From assembly GCA_026390575.1 (NCBI GenBank), contig JAPLFR010000009.1:186001-250000 (forward strand): a DNA stretch of 64,000 nt, given 5' to 3'. Below are positions 16,721 to 26,504 of this stretch, one piece after another. Within the stretch, counting starts at the first letter, position 1; each line of letters begins with the position of its first letter. The position numbers and the translations under genes were made by a program. The notes under the pieces were generated by a model that was not told the origin of the DNA, made no database searches, and saw only the letters and a list, made by a program, of their open reading frames with translations. This stretch comes from Ignavibacteriales bacterium. GTDB lineage: Bacteria; Bacteroidota; Ignavibacteria; UBA10030.

Positions 16721-18727
16721 TTAAAGAGTTATAGTAACCTCGCCAGCTTCGATATTTTCTAATATTTCAGCAAGTTGTTCCGGTGTGATTGGTTTCGTTA
16801 ATACAGCATATGCACCGTATTGCTTTAGTGCTTCGCGATTTGCATCGGAATCTTGTCCGGTGACGATAATGATTGGAATGTTGGCAGTCATCGGATCTGA
16901 TTTCAATGTGCGAACCATTTCTTCGCCATTCATGTCTGGCATATCATTATCAGAAATAATCAATTTCGGATTAAAGTCGCGTGCGAGTTGCAACGCCTCT
17001 GCGCCATCCGATGCGTGCAGAATATTTGCATCTGGCAGCATTCGCTTGATATATCGTGTGTGCAACATCCGCATCCCGTGTTCATCATCAACGACGAGAA
17101 TGTTCTCGCATGTTCCGGGCCGGCTTTTAGGAAGAGTAATAAGGAAGAGTGTTCCAGTGCCGGAATGACTTTTTACTTCAATCGTGCCATTATGTTTCGA
17201 AACAATTTCGTGAACAACCGGTAAACCAAGTCCAGTTCCTTTTTCACCCTGTAATCCTTTACGAGTATATTTCTCTTCGATCTTGAACAGCTTGTGTACA
17301 TCTTCTTCAGGTATACCGATACCCGTATCGCGAACTCCAATAACCCATTGATCGTCCTGTTCTTCGATTAATTCTACAGTGATTGCACCGCCTGCTGGTG
17401 TGAACTTGAGAGAATTACCGATGAGATTTCCAAACACTTGTCCCAGCATATGCCTATCGCCGCGTACCGCTATATTTGCCGGCAATGTTGATTGCAGTTT
17501 CACTTGTTTCTGATGTGCAAGCCCCAAGAGAGAGTTAACACTCTTTTTAGCGATATCCTGCAAATCGATTTCTGTTTGTTCAAGTCGTGTATGTCCGGAT
17601 TCTAAACGCGACCAATCAAGCAGCTTATTGACCAATGCAAGTTGATCCTGAGCTCCTTCTTGTATATACGCGACAAATTGTACTCGGTCTTCAGATGTGA
17701 GTTGATCATTTTCTTTTAAAAGGATATCGCAGAATCCCAGGATGCTGCTGAATGGAGAGCGAAGATCGTGTGAGAGGATTGAAAACAGTTTGTCTTTCTT
17801 CGCATTTAATTCAGCTAATGCATTCTTGGATTTTTCCAGCGCCCAGACATATTCCTGCAATTTCTTTTCCATCGCTTTGCGGGCAGTGATATCTTCTAAT
17901 ACACCTTCATAGCCGATCACTTTTCCGTTTTCATCATGTAAGGTACGGGCGTTTTCCAGCACGGTAAGAATTTTTCCACTTTTTCTTTTCAGGCTCAATT
18001 CGGCATTGACAACATATCCTTTTTTCTGCAGGGTCTCTGTTACTGTTTGACGTTCATCGGAATTACCATAGATGTCACTAGCGATATCAAGATCTGCAAG
18101 TTCAAAGAAATTGTTGTACCCAAGCAGTTTCAGCATAGCGCGATTAGCATTCATTAATTTTCCATCGACACTGCTTTGAAACATCGGCATCACCGAGTTT
18201 GCAAAGAGGCCGCGGTATTTCGATTCGCTTTCTGTAAGGGCATTTTGAGTGAGTTTTTCGATGGTGATATCGCGAAATCGTGAAAGCAGTAATACGCGTC
18301 CATCATCTGTCTCTATATAGGAATCATTAATTTCAACATTGATGGTGTGGTTTGTCCATAGTACTAATCTTCGTTCATAGTGCGATTCTGCTTGGCGCTC
18401 TTTGAAGTGTGATTCATAGTTGCGAATCATCTTCTCACGGTTTTCCACGTCGGCGTAAATACTGGTAAAGAGGTGACCGACCAGTTCTTCAGAGTTCCTT
18501 CCTACAAGCCGGCAAAATGCTGGATTGATAGCAACGATAATTCCATTGCCATCTGTTAGCCTCATTCCTTCATTTGAGTTCTCCCAGATGGATGTAAAAA
18601 TCTTTGTGGCATTGCGCAGACTATTATTCGGAAAATTTTGCCTGTTTGACAGCATGACCGATCGTGCTGCCTGTGCGGTTGACGGTATGAACGGGATTAT
18701 GTTGATACCACTTGTTGCTGCTTCCAT
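16721..18727 (-). CDS. Hybrid PAS sensor histidine kinase with receiver domain
   Basis: The 668-residue protein contains, in order, two PAS domains (about 43-155 and 168-285), a HisKA dimerisation domain with 'LFSILSHDLRSPFSSILGF' (phospho-acceptor H320), a HATPase domain (about 420-535; 'NLIGNSLKFTPAGG', 'DTGIGIP', 'GEKGTGLGLP') and a C-terminal receiver domain (542-660) with VVDDE, phospho-acceptor D593 in 'LIISDNDMPDMNG', and a conserved late lysine (LTKP). No membrane segment is seen, so it is cytoplasmic and probably senses a small ligand or redox state through the PAS domains. There is no neighbouring response regulator. AAGGAGG lies just upstream of the start. Confidence 0.92.
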   Translation of the reverse strand: MEAATSGINIIPFIPSTAQAARSVMLSNRQNFPNNSLRNATKIFTSIWENSNEGMRLTDGNGIIVAINPAFCRLVGRNSEELVGHLFTSIYADVENREKMIRNYESHFKERQAESHYERRLVLWTNHTINVEINDSYIETDDGRVLLLSRFRDITIEKLTQNALTESESKYRGLFANSVMPMFQSSVDGKLMNANRAMLKLLGYNNFFELADLDIASDIYGNSDERQTVTETLQKKGYVVNAELSLKRKSGKILTVLENARTLHDENGKVIGYEGVLEDITARKAMEKKLQEYVWALEKSKNALAELNAKKDKLFSILSHDLRSPFSSILGFCDILLKENDQLTSEDRVQFVAYIQEGAQDQLALVNKLLDWSRLESGHTRLEQTEIDLQDIAKKSVNSLLGLAHQKQVKLQSTLPANIAVRGDRHMLGQVFGNLIGNSLKFTPAGGAITVELIEEQDDQWVIGVRDTGIGIPEEDVHKLFKIEEKYTRKGLQGEKGTGLGLPVVHEIVSKHNGTIEVKSHSGTGTLFLITLPKSRPGTCENILVVDDEHGMRMLHTRYIKRMLPDANILHASDGAEALQLARDFNPKLIISDNDMPDMNGEEMVRTLKSDPMTANIPIIIVTGQDSDANREALKQYGAYAVLTKPITPEQLAEILENIEAGEVTITL

Positions 18728-19068
18728 TGTATCCTCCTTGAGACTTTTGTCTCACTCCTTTATTCTTTCTTCCAGAAAGTGGCACAAGGCGGGTACCGTA
18801 GGCATATCATTGATTACAGCCAAGAATCGAGGTTATTGAGAGTTATATCCTTGAAGATTCTACAATTGGAGGTGGAAGGAAAAGAATAAGACGCGTTAAG
18901 CTTTTTACTTGATGGGTAAATTCAAAAAAAGACTTTTAAAAGGCTCTTTGTATCCCCAAAAGGCGTAATTCCGAAATGCAATTGTTAGCATAGTTGTCAG
19001 ATGATCGCACATTCTTTGTGATGTACGTTAAAATTCCCTAAAAAAGAGTTAGATCTATAACTTCATCA

Positions 19069-19097
19069 TTGACATTCGTACATGCGTTTGTTATCAT
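19069..19097 (+). promoter_or_regulatory. Sigma-70-type promoter of the surface-protein gene
   Basis: TTGACA (19069-19074), 17-base spacer, TATCAT (19092-19097). The start codon at 19147 follows about 50 bases later. The same bases make an in-frame TTG extension of the downstream reading frame very unlikely. The rest of the gap 18728-19146 shows only the ribosome site of the histidine kinase and AT-rich sequence. Confidence 0.65.
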
Positions 19098-19146
19098 TTG
19101 GCAAAGATTAAATCCAACAAACTATCCATTTCGTCACGGGGGTACT

Positions 19147-21756
19147 ATGAATTATTCCTCTACAGCTTTTCGGTTTACCGTGGTCTGTATTGTTGTGCTA
19201 ACATTTTATTCAGTATCTACAATTACATTCGCACAACAATCTTCACAAATGGCGGGCGCTCCTGCTGGAACAGTAAGCCATTTAAAAAACAGTGTACCAT
19301 CCAGCCTTAAGAAAATAACAAAGGCGACAAGAAGTGCGCGTACAAATACAGTACAATATACCACCACCACATATACATTTAGTGACATTACTATATTTTC
19401 CTATTTCGACAGTACTGATGTGATCATCACAAATAGTATTGGAGACACCGTAGGGGTTGCCTGGATGCGAGCAGATACTTTGTATTCTATTTCTCCCGGA
19501 ACTGGCATTTACTCCATTAGTGGGAACAAAACATTTTCTGTTCTCATTGGAGATGCAATTACAAATTATGTGAATGGATATTTTGCCCTTAATGAGAGTG
19601 GTCGCGGTGTGAGCACAAAGTTCAATACATGGATGATGTTAGGAGGCGGTTTTGATCCGCATTTCATCGTGTTCGCTTATGAAGATGGCACTCAATATAC
19701 TATAAAAAATCTACAGACAGGAGCATTTGTTTATGCAGGTTCTCTTAATGACGGCCAGTATCTAGATTTTCCGAATGTTGCAAGTATAGAACGACAAGCT
19801 TTGCAAGTCACCAGCAATAAACCTGTCTCTGTCCTTTCCTACACCGATCAAGATTATTACGTGCCTTCTTCAAATGGCAATTTTGCAGGTACGCTCTTCT
19901 ATGGGTTTTCTGGATATTACTGGGAAAACTCAATTACGGTAACTTCTTATGCTGAAAATAATCATGTTCTGATAACCAATCTTGCAACGGGAGATACGAT
20001 TGCTGATGCGACACTTGGCCTCTGGCAAGTAAAAACAATTGGTATTTACCAGGATACATTTTGGAAAATTGTTTCAACCGGCACGGTGACTGCAGCGAAT
20101 ATACCATTTGCCGGATGGACAGGTAGTTATTATTATATGGCACGCAGTGCGGATTCGACAGGTACAAATACCGGCAGAGCATATGTTATTCCAGCTATTG
20201 CAAGCACTATTTCAATTTCTTCATATGATGATAATAACCGAGTAAAAGTCACGCTCTTAGGAGATACTACATATCCGTACACATCTCCGTCTCTCGTTGC
20301 CGATACTCTTCTACAATCCGGTAAAGGATATATCTTTAATTCAAATTATGGCAACAATGTCTACAGAATTGAGGGAACAGGAAGAGTTTCAGTTTTACAA
20401 TGTAACGGTAGTGCAGGAGCTGATTTTATGCCGTTAGGGTATGCATTAAATTTACCTGACCTCGCTATATCACAAAGTGATATCTCTTTTACACCCCCGG
20501 ACAGCGTCTATCGCAGCGGCGATAAAATTCAAATTGGTGTCACCGTCTACAATTATGGAACACTGGATGTTTCCGATGTTCTTGTTGTGCTGTACGATGG
20601 AAATCCTGATGCAGGAACACCGCCTTCCATTGGAAGCTTTGTTGCTCCCTTGATTCCTGCGGGAGGAAACTATACAAAGACGATTTCTTATATCGTTCCG
20701 GTGAATGCGAAGTATCATAATATTTATGTCAGGGTAGATCCAAACAATTCAATTTCTGAATCGAATGAATCGAACAATACTTCATTCAGGCCTCTGAAAT
20801 CGAATCAAGATCTGCTTCCGCCGCTTTCTGTGTACGTCACTGCACCTGAGGCTCTTGAACTTCTTGGTTCCGTTCTTACACCAAACCCATTTACTGTTCA
20901 TGCAGATATTTTTAATACAGGGACAGTGAGTGCTGACGGAGTCCATATTCAACTGTTACTTTTTAATGGACTCGAAGCTGATTCAGGCTCAGTAGATACA
21001 ACCATCGCCTCACTGGCCGCGCAAACCACGTTAGGACTCGATTGGAAAATCAATGCAAAGAAAGATTCATCCGGATTGAACCTTTACACAATCAGTATTA
21101 GCGGTACCAATGTTGTTTCAAAAGATGTCAATCGTGCTATCCTTGTACCGGATATCATTCCACCTGCCAAGCCGACGGGGCTGACTTTGACCATGCAGGT
21201 GAATAGTAAGGTGATGCTGACATGGACACAAAATGCAGAAAAAGATCTCGCTGGATATAAAATCTATTATTCATCTGATTTCAGCTTCGCTGGAACAGAG
21301 GCAAATGAAGGACCTTCTCCTGTTTCTGTTTCGACACTCGATACTGCATATCTTACAGGATTAACCGGCGGCACTACATATCGATTTAAAATATCTGCAA
21401 TCGATCTTTCTAATAATGAAAGCGCCTACTCGGATACCGTTGCTGTTCAAACAACGATAGCAGGAGTATCGAGGGATCAATCGACAATCCCAACAAGCTA
21501 TGCTCTCAACCAAAATTTTCCAAATCCATTTAATCCCAGTACTACGATTAAATTCGATTTGCCAAAAACAGGATTCACAACATTGAAAATTTATAATATG
21601 CTGGGACAGGAAATTGCTACGTTGGTCAATGATGTAAAACTTACCGGGCGTTATACCGTTCAATGGAATGGTTCGAATATGACTAGCGGGTTGTACTTCT
21701 ACAAGCTCATTTCAGGAGAATTTATACAGGTGAAAAAGATGCAGTTCATTAAATAG
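19147..21756 (+). CDS. Large secreted surface protein: IgGFc-binding-like, CARDB, FN3 and type IX sorting domain
   Basis: The protein has 869 residues. A Sec signal peptide (about 1-30, ending TFAQQ) is followed by a long N-terminal domain with 'ITNSIGDTVG', 'GTQYTIKNL' and 'NKPVSVLSYTDQDYY', a layout resembling IgGFc-binding-like adhesive domains. Next come two CARDB-like Ig domains (about 450-680; 'PDLAISQSDISF', 'VYNYGTLDVSDV'), a fibronectin type III domain (about 690-780; 'KVMLTWTQNAEKDLAGYKIYY') and the sorting domain from about 790 ('NQNFPNPFNPST', ending KKMQFIK). An adhesive or matrix role is inferred; no catalytic site is visible. The start is set by the promoter at 19069-19097 and GGGGG upstream of ATG 19147. 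Confidence 0.85.
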   Translation: MNYSSTAFRFTVVCIVVLTFYSVSTITFAQQSSQMAGAPAGTVSHLKNSVPSSLKKITKATRSARTNTVQYTTTTYTFSDITIFSYFDSTDVIITNSIGDTVGVAWMRADTLYSISPGTGIYSISGNKTFSVLIGDAITNYVNGYFALNESGRGVSTKFNTWMMLGGGFDPHFIVFAYEDGTQYTIKNLQTGAFVYAGSLNDGQYLDFPNVASIERQALQVTSNKPVSVLSYTDQDYYVPSSNGNFAGTLFYGFSGYYWENSITVTSYAENNHVLITNLATGDTIADATLGLWQVKTIGIYQDTFWKIVSTGTVTAANIPFAGWTGSYYYMARSADSTGTNTGRAYVIPAIASTISISSYDDNNRVKVTLLGDTTYPYTSPSLVADTLLQSGKGYIFNSNYGNNVYRIEGTGRVSVLQCNGSAGADFMPLGYALNLPDLAISQSDISFTPPDSVYRSGDKIQIGVTVYNYGTLDVSDVLVVLYDGNPDAGTPPSIGSFVAPLIPAGGNYTKTISYIVPVNAKYHNIYVRVDPNNSISESNESNNTSFRPLKSNQDLLPPLSVYVTAPEALELLGSVLTPNPFTVHADIFNTGTVSADGVHIQLLLFNGLEADSGSVDTTIASLAAQTTLGLDWKINAKKDSSGLNLYTISISGTNVVSKDVNRAILVPDIIPPAKPTGLTLTMQVNSKVMLTWTQNAEKDLAGYKIYYSSDFSFAGTEANEGPSPVSVSTLDTAYLTGLTGGTTYRFKISAIDLSNNESAYSDTVAVQTTIAGVSRDQSTIPTSYALNQNFPNPFNPSTTIKFDLPKTGFTTLKIYNMLGQEIATLVNDVKLTGRYTVQWNGSNMTSGLYFYKLISGEFIQVKKMQFIK

Positions 21757-21800
21757 TACGCGCTGCATAGCCGCAATCATTTGATTCTAGAAGAAGGAAT

Positions 21801-21842
21801 GACTGCCCGTTTTTCTCGATAGAGAGAGAAAGACGGGCAGTT
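21801..21842. terminator. Bidirectional terminator between convergent genes
   Basis: GACTGCCCGT...TTTCTC (21801-21817) pairs with GAGAAAGACGGGCAGT (about 21826-21841). T-rich tails lie on both sides. It closes the plus-strand surface-protein gene and the minus-strand exonuclease operon. Confidence 0.75.
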
Positions 21843-22445
21843 CTATTTTGAAGGCACAGGTGACCAACCGTTCTGAAAACGGAGCAGTTCGCTTACGAGA
21901 TGAATATCATGCTTGCGTTGAACGTAGGAAATAAATTTAACGAGTACAAGCGCAGTAGCGTACGCGTCGCCGGAAGCGCGATGACGTTCGGGAATGGTAA
22001 TATTCAATGCTGTGGTTACCGGACCAAGAGATTTACTGGGCAAATGCGGCAAAATTATGCGGCTCAGTTTGACTGTGCATAACTGCGAATTATTAAGTTC
22101 AATTCCGCGCTCGCGCATTGTGGTTTGAGAAACAAAACCCCAATCGAATTGTGCATTATGCGCAACGAAAATTGCATTGCCTAAAAAATCTGCAATCGTT
22201 GGAGCTACTTCTCTCGCGGTTGGTGCATCTGCAACCATCAAGTTATCGATCCCTGTTAGATTTGTGATAGAAGCAGGGATGGAAACCAATGGATTAATCA
22301 ATGTTGAAAATTCATCTAACAGAACGCCGTTCTTAACTTTCATCATTGCAATTTCAGTAATTCGATCTTCTATCGGATTCAGACCAGTTGTTTCAACATC
22401 TACTACAACGAATGTACCATCAGATAAGTGGGAATCTTGTATCAA
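21843..22445 (-). CDS. DnaQ-like 3'-5' exonuclease (DEDDh)
   Basis: The 200-residue protein has the exonuclease fold of the DNA polymerase III epsilon family. Exo I reads VVDVETTGL (D17, E19), exo II is 'FVAHNAQFDWGF' with Asp, and exo III is HRASGDA (His, Asp), giving the DEDDh set. It lacks the DNA polymerase-binding tail of E. coli DnaQ, so it may be a stand-alone proofreading or repair nuclease rather than the replisome subunit. It starts 10 bases after the ABC exporter stop and is the last gene in a long minus-strand series. Confidence 0.88.
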   Translation of the reverse strand: MIQDSHLSDGTFVVVDVETTGLNPIEDRITEIAMMKVKNGVLLDEFSTLINPLVSIPASITNLTGIDNLMVADAPTAREVAPTIADFLGNAIFVAHNAQFDWGFVSQTTMRERGIELNNSQLCTVKLSRIILPHLPSKSLGPVTTALNITIPERHRASGDAYATALVLVKFISYVQRKHDIHLVSELLRFQNGWSPVPSK

Positions 22446-22455
22446 TTCTTGGATC

Positions 22456-24252
22456 TCAATTAGTTTTGATTTCTTGATCTTTATACTGAAGCTCGTAGAG
22501 CTTCCGATAGATGCCGTTCAGCGCAAGCAATTCTTGATGAGTGCCCATCTCGCGGATTTCACCTTTATGTAAAACAATAATCTTATCTGCGCTTTGGATA
22601 GTCGAGAGGCGGTGTGCAATGACGATCGATGTTCGTCCTTGAAGCATTTTTTTAATTGCGTGCTGAATCAATTGTTCGGTTTCGGTATCAACGCTTGAAG
22701 TCGCTTCATCCAGTATAAGAATCCGTGGATTGAAAGCCAGTGCGCGTGCGAAGGAGAGCAATTGTTTCTGCCCGACGGAAAGTGTGGCACCACGCTCTTT
22801 TACTTCTGCAGCATAGGTATTCGGCAAGGCATCAATGAACCGATGCGCGCCAACCAAACGCGCGGCTGCTTTGACGCGTTCGATGGGAATTGTTTCATCG
22901 CCAAGGTGAATGTTGTTCTGAATATCGCCGGAAAATAAAAATACATCCTGCAGTACGACGGCAATATGTTTGCGCAAATCTTTCGGACTGACATGCTGAA
23001 TATTGATGCCGTCAATCAAAATCTCACCTTGCTGAATATCGTAGAACCGGCTTAACAAGTTGATAATGGTCGTTTTGCCTGCGCCGGTATGTCCGACGAT
23101 TGCTACCGTCTGTCCTTGCTTAATACTGAAGGAAATATTTTTTAGAATCCATTGAGCTGCATGCTCATTATCTGCCGGAGGATTATACGCAAAAGAGACA
23201 TTGCGAAATTCGATGTCGCCGCGGACATGCTTCAACGGGAGGAGTACCGACGGAATGTTCAGAACTGTTTTGTCATCCAACAATTGAAAGAGTCTTTCTG
23301 AAGATGCCATTGCAGTCTGAAGGATGTTGTATTTTTCAGAAAGATCGCGGATGGGGCGCCAGAACATCTCGTTGAATTGCACAAATGCCATCACTGTTCC
23401 GACCGTGACGACACCTTCCAGCGCATTTCGCCCCGCATACCAGATAATGAGTCCCACCGCTACTGCACCGATGAGATCAACGCCCGGATAAAAAACAGCA
23501 TAGTAGAAAATTGAGCGGATATTTGCATCGCGATGTGCAGCATTGATGTCTGAAAACTTTGAATACGACTTTTTTTCACGATTAAAAATTTGATCCACAA
23601 GCATACCGGTGATGTGCTCCTGCATGAATGTGTTGATGCGGGCTATTTGAATACGGACATCGCGGTAGGTTTCTCGGGCTTTTTTGCGAAAAAGAAATGT
23701 GCCATAAAAAAGAAACGGCAGCACGCTCAATGTGACAAATGCTAACTTCCAATTCATGGAAAACATAAAATAAAAAATCCCTGCGATAGTAAAAACATCG
23801 CTGAAAACCATGACAATGCCGGAGGAGAACATTTCGTTCAGTACTTCCACATCGTTTGTCACGCGGGTGATGAGTCTGCCGATGGGATTGTGGTCGTAAA
23901 ACTTAAGCGAAAGTTTCTGAAGATGTCGATAGACTTCCATCCGAAGATCAAAAATTGTACGCTGCCCAATCCATTGTGTTAAGTACGCGTTGGCATATTG
24001 GACGAAACCGCGCACAATCATAATTGCGAGAAACACCAGCATTGTGACAAGCAAGCCGTGTCTATCACCTTGTACAATGTTCGTATCCACAGCAATTTTT
24101 GTGAAGTACGGGCGCACCGCTTCCATAGCGCTGACCAGTAAACTAAGCACAATGCCAAGCGCAACATGCCAGCGATACGGCTTCAAATATTTAATGAGCC
24201 GCCGCATGAGGCGGGCATCGTATGCTTTACCTAAGACTTCTTCTTCTTGCAT
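22456..24252 (-). CDS. ABC exporter half (MsbA/MDR-like), consensus catalytic NBD with atypical signature motif
   Basis: The 598-residue half-transporter has six membrane helices (about 25-320) fused to a nucleotide-binding domain. Walker A is VGHTGAGKTT (about 380-389), the signature motif reads LSVGQKQ rather than LSGGQ (about 489), and Walker B is ILILDEATSSVD with the catalytic Glu intact (about 510). Its partner encoded at 24739-26499 has the reverse pattern. Together they look like a heterodimeric exporter with one degenerate ATP site, as in LmrCD or TM287/288. The substrate (drug or lipid) is unknown. Between the two halves lies a small gene bounded by A-rich inverted sequences. Confidence 0.9.
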   Translation of the reverse strand: MQEEEVLGKAYDARLMRRLIKYLKPYRWHVALGIVLSLLVSAMEAVRPYFTKIAVDTNIVQGDRHGLLVTMLVFLAIMIVRGFVQYANAYLTQWIGQRTIFDLRMEVYRHLQKLSLKFYDHNPIGRLITRVTNDVEVLNEMFSSGIVMVFSDVFTIAGIFYFMFSMNWKLAFVTLSVLPFLFYGTFLFRKKARETYRDVRIQIARINTFMQEHITGMLVDQIFNREKKSYSKFSDINAAHRDANIRSIFYYAVFYPGVDLIGAVAVGLIIWYAGRNALEGVVTVGTVMAFVQFNEMFWRPIRDLSEKYNILQTAMASSERLFQLLDDKTVLNIPSVLLPLKHVRGDIEFRNVSFAYNPPADNEHAAQWILKNISFSIKQGQTVAIVGHTGAGKTTIINLLSRFYDIQQGEILIDGINIQHVSPKDLRKHIAVVLQDVFLFSGDIQNNIHLGDETIPIERVKAAARLVGAHRFIDALPNTYAAEVKERGATLSVGQKQLLSFARALAFNPRILILDEATSSVDTETEQLIQHAIKKMLQGRTSIVIAHRLSTIQSADKIIVLHKGEIREMGTHQELLALNGIYRKLYELQYKDQEIKTN

Positions 24253-24269
24253 AATTCAAGTCTAAAGTG

Positions 24270-24288
24270 ACAAGTAAAAAGGAAAAAG
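24270..24288 (+). repeat. A-rich flank left of the four-helix-bundle gene
   Basis: ACAAGTAAAAAGGAAAAAG matches, in inverted orientation, the stretch at 24710-24735 on the other side of the gene. Similar AAAAGT-rich sequence occurs at 61-100 and 26505-26550. It may be low-complexity drift or the border of an inserted cassette. Confidence 0.45.
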
Positions 24289-24326
24289 TAAGAAACAAAA
24301 ATTCAAAAGAAAAAGTGAACTATTGT

Positions 24327-24695
24327 TCATCGTATCTTACGCTTCCCTCGTGCTGTGCTAACAATTGCACCGAGAATTCTTGTGATTTCATCTGACTCTT
24401 GGAAGAGAGTCTCTATCTCTTTATCAATGATTAATTTTGATTCCATTAACAGTCGTATCCAATATTGTGTTTCTCTCGCTTCACGAAGTGCAATATTGGT
24501 TTTATAAATGAAGTCGGCTTTGCTACTTGCCGCAAGAGCTTCCTGTGCATTGGCGCCTATGGAAGTACCGGATCGGATCAGTTGATTTGCAATTGAATTC
24601 CCAGTCCGTGTGTGTGGAATCTTCTCAATGAACTGAATGATTTCAAGTCCAAATTGAAAAGTTCGTTCACGAATATCCATTGGTTTATCTGCCAT
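24327..24695 (-). CDS. Four-helix-bundle protein (23S rRNA intervening-sequence protein family)
   Basis: The 122-residue protein contains the family signature: 'FGLEIIQFIEKIP' in helix 1, 'NQLIRSGTSIGANAQEALAASSKADFIYKTNIALREARETQYWIRLL' in the middle, and a final helix with 'ITRILGAIV'. Such genes were first seen in intervening sequences of 23S rRNA genes and occur widely as solitary genes, often as cassettes; no enzymatic role is established. Here it sits between the two halves of an ABC exporter and is bracketed by inverted A-rich stretches (24270-24288, 24710-24735). This suggests it was inserted after the exporter operon formed. The family assignment is firm; the function is unknown. Confidence 0.9.
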   Translation of the reverse strand: MADKPMDIRERTFQFGLEIIQFIEKIPHTRTGNSIANQLIRSGTSIGANAQEALAASSKADFIYKTNIALREARETQYWIRLLMESKLIIDKEIETLFQESDEITRILGAIVSTARGKRKIR

Positions 24696-24709
24696 ACATA
24701 TTCTTTTTT

Positions 24710-24735
24710 CTTTTTCCTTTTAACTTTTAACTTGT
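24710..24735 (-). repeat. A-rich flank right of the four-helix-bundle gene
   Basis: Read on the minus strand this is ACAAGTTAAAAGTTAAAAGG followed by AAAAAG. It resembles the inverted left flank at 24270-24288. Confidence 0.45.
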
Positions 24736-24738
24736 TAT

Positions 24739-26499
24739 TTACATTGTCTCCAGTTCTTGTTCGAGTAACTGTTTTGTGTGCAGTTCCGAATAGATTCCAT
24801 TGAGTGCTACCAGTTCATCGTGTGTACCGCGTTCCACAATTTCTCCGTTTTGAAGCACGATGATTAAATCGGCATCCTTCACCGTTGAAATGCGATGACT
24901 GATGATGATGCTAGTTCTGCCCTTCATAAAATCGTGGAGGCGCTGGAGAATTCTTTCTTCTGTGTACGTATCAACAGCAGAAAGCGCATCGTCCAGAATT
25001 AATATTTTGGGTTGGCGCATAATGGCGCGGGCAATGCTTGTGCGCTGTTTCTGTCCGCCGGAAAGTGTAATGCCCCGTTCACCAATGGCTGTATCGAATT
25101 GTTTTGGAAATTCCAGCACGTCTTTGGCAATTTGTGAAATCTCTGCCGCCGATTTTAAATCTTCCTCAACGAAATTATCCACACCATATCGAATGTTTTC
25201 GGCAATCGTTTCAGAGAAAAGAAATGTTTCCTGTGGTACAAATCCGATGTTGGAACGAAGCACTTCAAGAGGAACTGTCCGGATATCGTTCCCGTCGATG
25301 AGCAATTCACCGCGAGTGATATCGTAGAGGCGCGGAAGAAGATTGACCAGCGTCGATTTTCCCGTACCTGTATATCCGACAACTGCGACTGTCATCCCGG
25401 AGTCAATCTTGAGATTGATGTTCTTCAGCGTCGGTTGTGCAGCATTCTTATGAGTGAAGGAAATGGATCGAAATTCTATGTTGCCATCAATATGGTCGAT
25501 GGAATGATCTGTCGTTTCGGTATCTTTTATTTCCGGCTCGGTATCAAAAATTGCAGCTAAGCGGCCCATGGAAGCGGCGCCTTGCTGCAAAATATTTGTT
25601 ACCCATCCAAAAGCAATCATCGGCCAAATGAGCATACCCAGATATGCTGTAAATGCCGTCAATGTTCCGATGGTCATTCGTCCGTCAATTACTTTGAGTC
25701 CGCCAAAGTAGATGGCTATAACGAGCGATAAACCAACAAGGACGAACATCATCGGCCACATAATCGATTGCACCTGTGCAAGCACGAGGTTCTTTTTCAA
25801 ATACTCCCAGCTCAGTTTTCGGAACCGTTCTTCTTCATATTCTTCGCGCACGTATGCTTTGACAATACGAACGCCGGAGAGAGTTTCCTGTGCGCGTGTT
25901 GTGAGTAATGAAAATTGTTCCTGACGATCTGTGAAAATTTTATTCACGAGTTTTCCTAACCGGTAGACGACATAGGACACGAGCGGCATGGGAATGAGCA
26001 CAAGAAGCGTAAGCTGCCAATCATTCATAAACATCATAATCAGGACAAACGACAGCGTCATGAATGTATCGGATGGATACATGATACCAGGGCCGACGAC
26101 GTTACGCACCGCACTAATGTCGTTCGTGGCATGCGCCATCAAGTCGCCGGTTGGTTTATTTTGGAAATAGGAATAGGACAATTTCTGGAGATGCGAAAGA
26201 AGATCGTTCCGCAAATCGAATTCAATATGTCGTGAAGTAACGATAATGGTTTGACGAGTCAGGAATGTAAATATGCCAGCGATGAGGGAGAAGCCGACAA
26301 TAAGTCCGGCCCACATCAGCAGGTCGCCGGAGACGAGTGTGCGCGATTCGATACCTCGCTTCAATTCATCAACAGCTTTACCAAGGAACATAGGCTGGAC
26401 GACCGTAAAAACGTTGCTTCCTATGACCGTCAGCAATCCGAAGAGGAGAGTCTTTTTGTAGCGAATCAGATATGGTTTAAGACGAAGGAGCGGCCGCAT
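24739..26499 (-). CDS. ABC exporter half with degenerate catalytic site (Walker B Glu to Asp)
   Basis: The 586-residue half-transporter has six membrane helices (about 15-305) and a C-terminal nucleotide-binding domain. Walker A is VGYTGTGKST (about 372), the signature is canonical LSGGQKQ (about 479), and Walker B reads ILILDDALSAVD, where Asp replaces the catalytic Glu (about residue 506). In heterodimeric exporters the Asp-bearing NBD and the partner's altered signature form the non-hydrolysing site, and exactly this combination is seen with the gene at 22456-24252. The gene starts 67 bases after serS ends its neighbour, across an A-rich stretch. Confidence 0.9.
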   Translation of the reverse strand: MRPLLRLKPYLIRYKKTLLFGLLTVIGSNVFTVVQPMFLGKAVDELKRGIESRTLVSGDLLMWAGLIVGFSLIAGIFTFLTRQTIIVTSRHIEFDLRNDLLSHLQKLSYSYFQNKPTGDLMAHATNDISAVRNVVGPGIMYPSDTFMTLSFVLIMMFMNDWQLTLLVLIPMPLVSYVVYRLGKLVNKIFTDRQEQFSLLTTRAQETLSGVRIVKAYVREEYEEERFRKLSWEYLKKNLVLAQVQSIMWPMMFVLVGLSLVIAIYFGGLKVIDGRMTIGTLTAFTAYLGMLIWPMIAFGWVTNILQQGAASMGRLAAIFDTEPEIKDTETTDHSIDHIDGNIEFRSISFTHKNAAQPTLKNINLKIDSGMTVAVVGYTGTGKSTLVNLLPRLYDITRGELLIDGNDIRTVPLEVLRSNIGFVPQETFLFSETIAENIRYGVDNFVEEDLKSAAEISQIAKDVLEFPKQFDTAIGERGITLSGGQKQRTSIARAIMRQPKILILDDALSAVDTYTEERILQRLHDFMKGRTSIIISHRISTVKDADLIIVLQNGEIVERGTHDELVALNGIYSELHTKQLLEQELETM

Positions 26500-26504
26500 T
26501 CACG

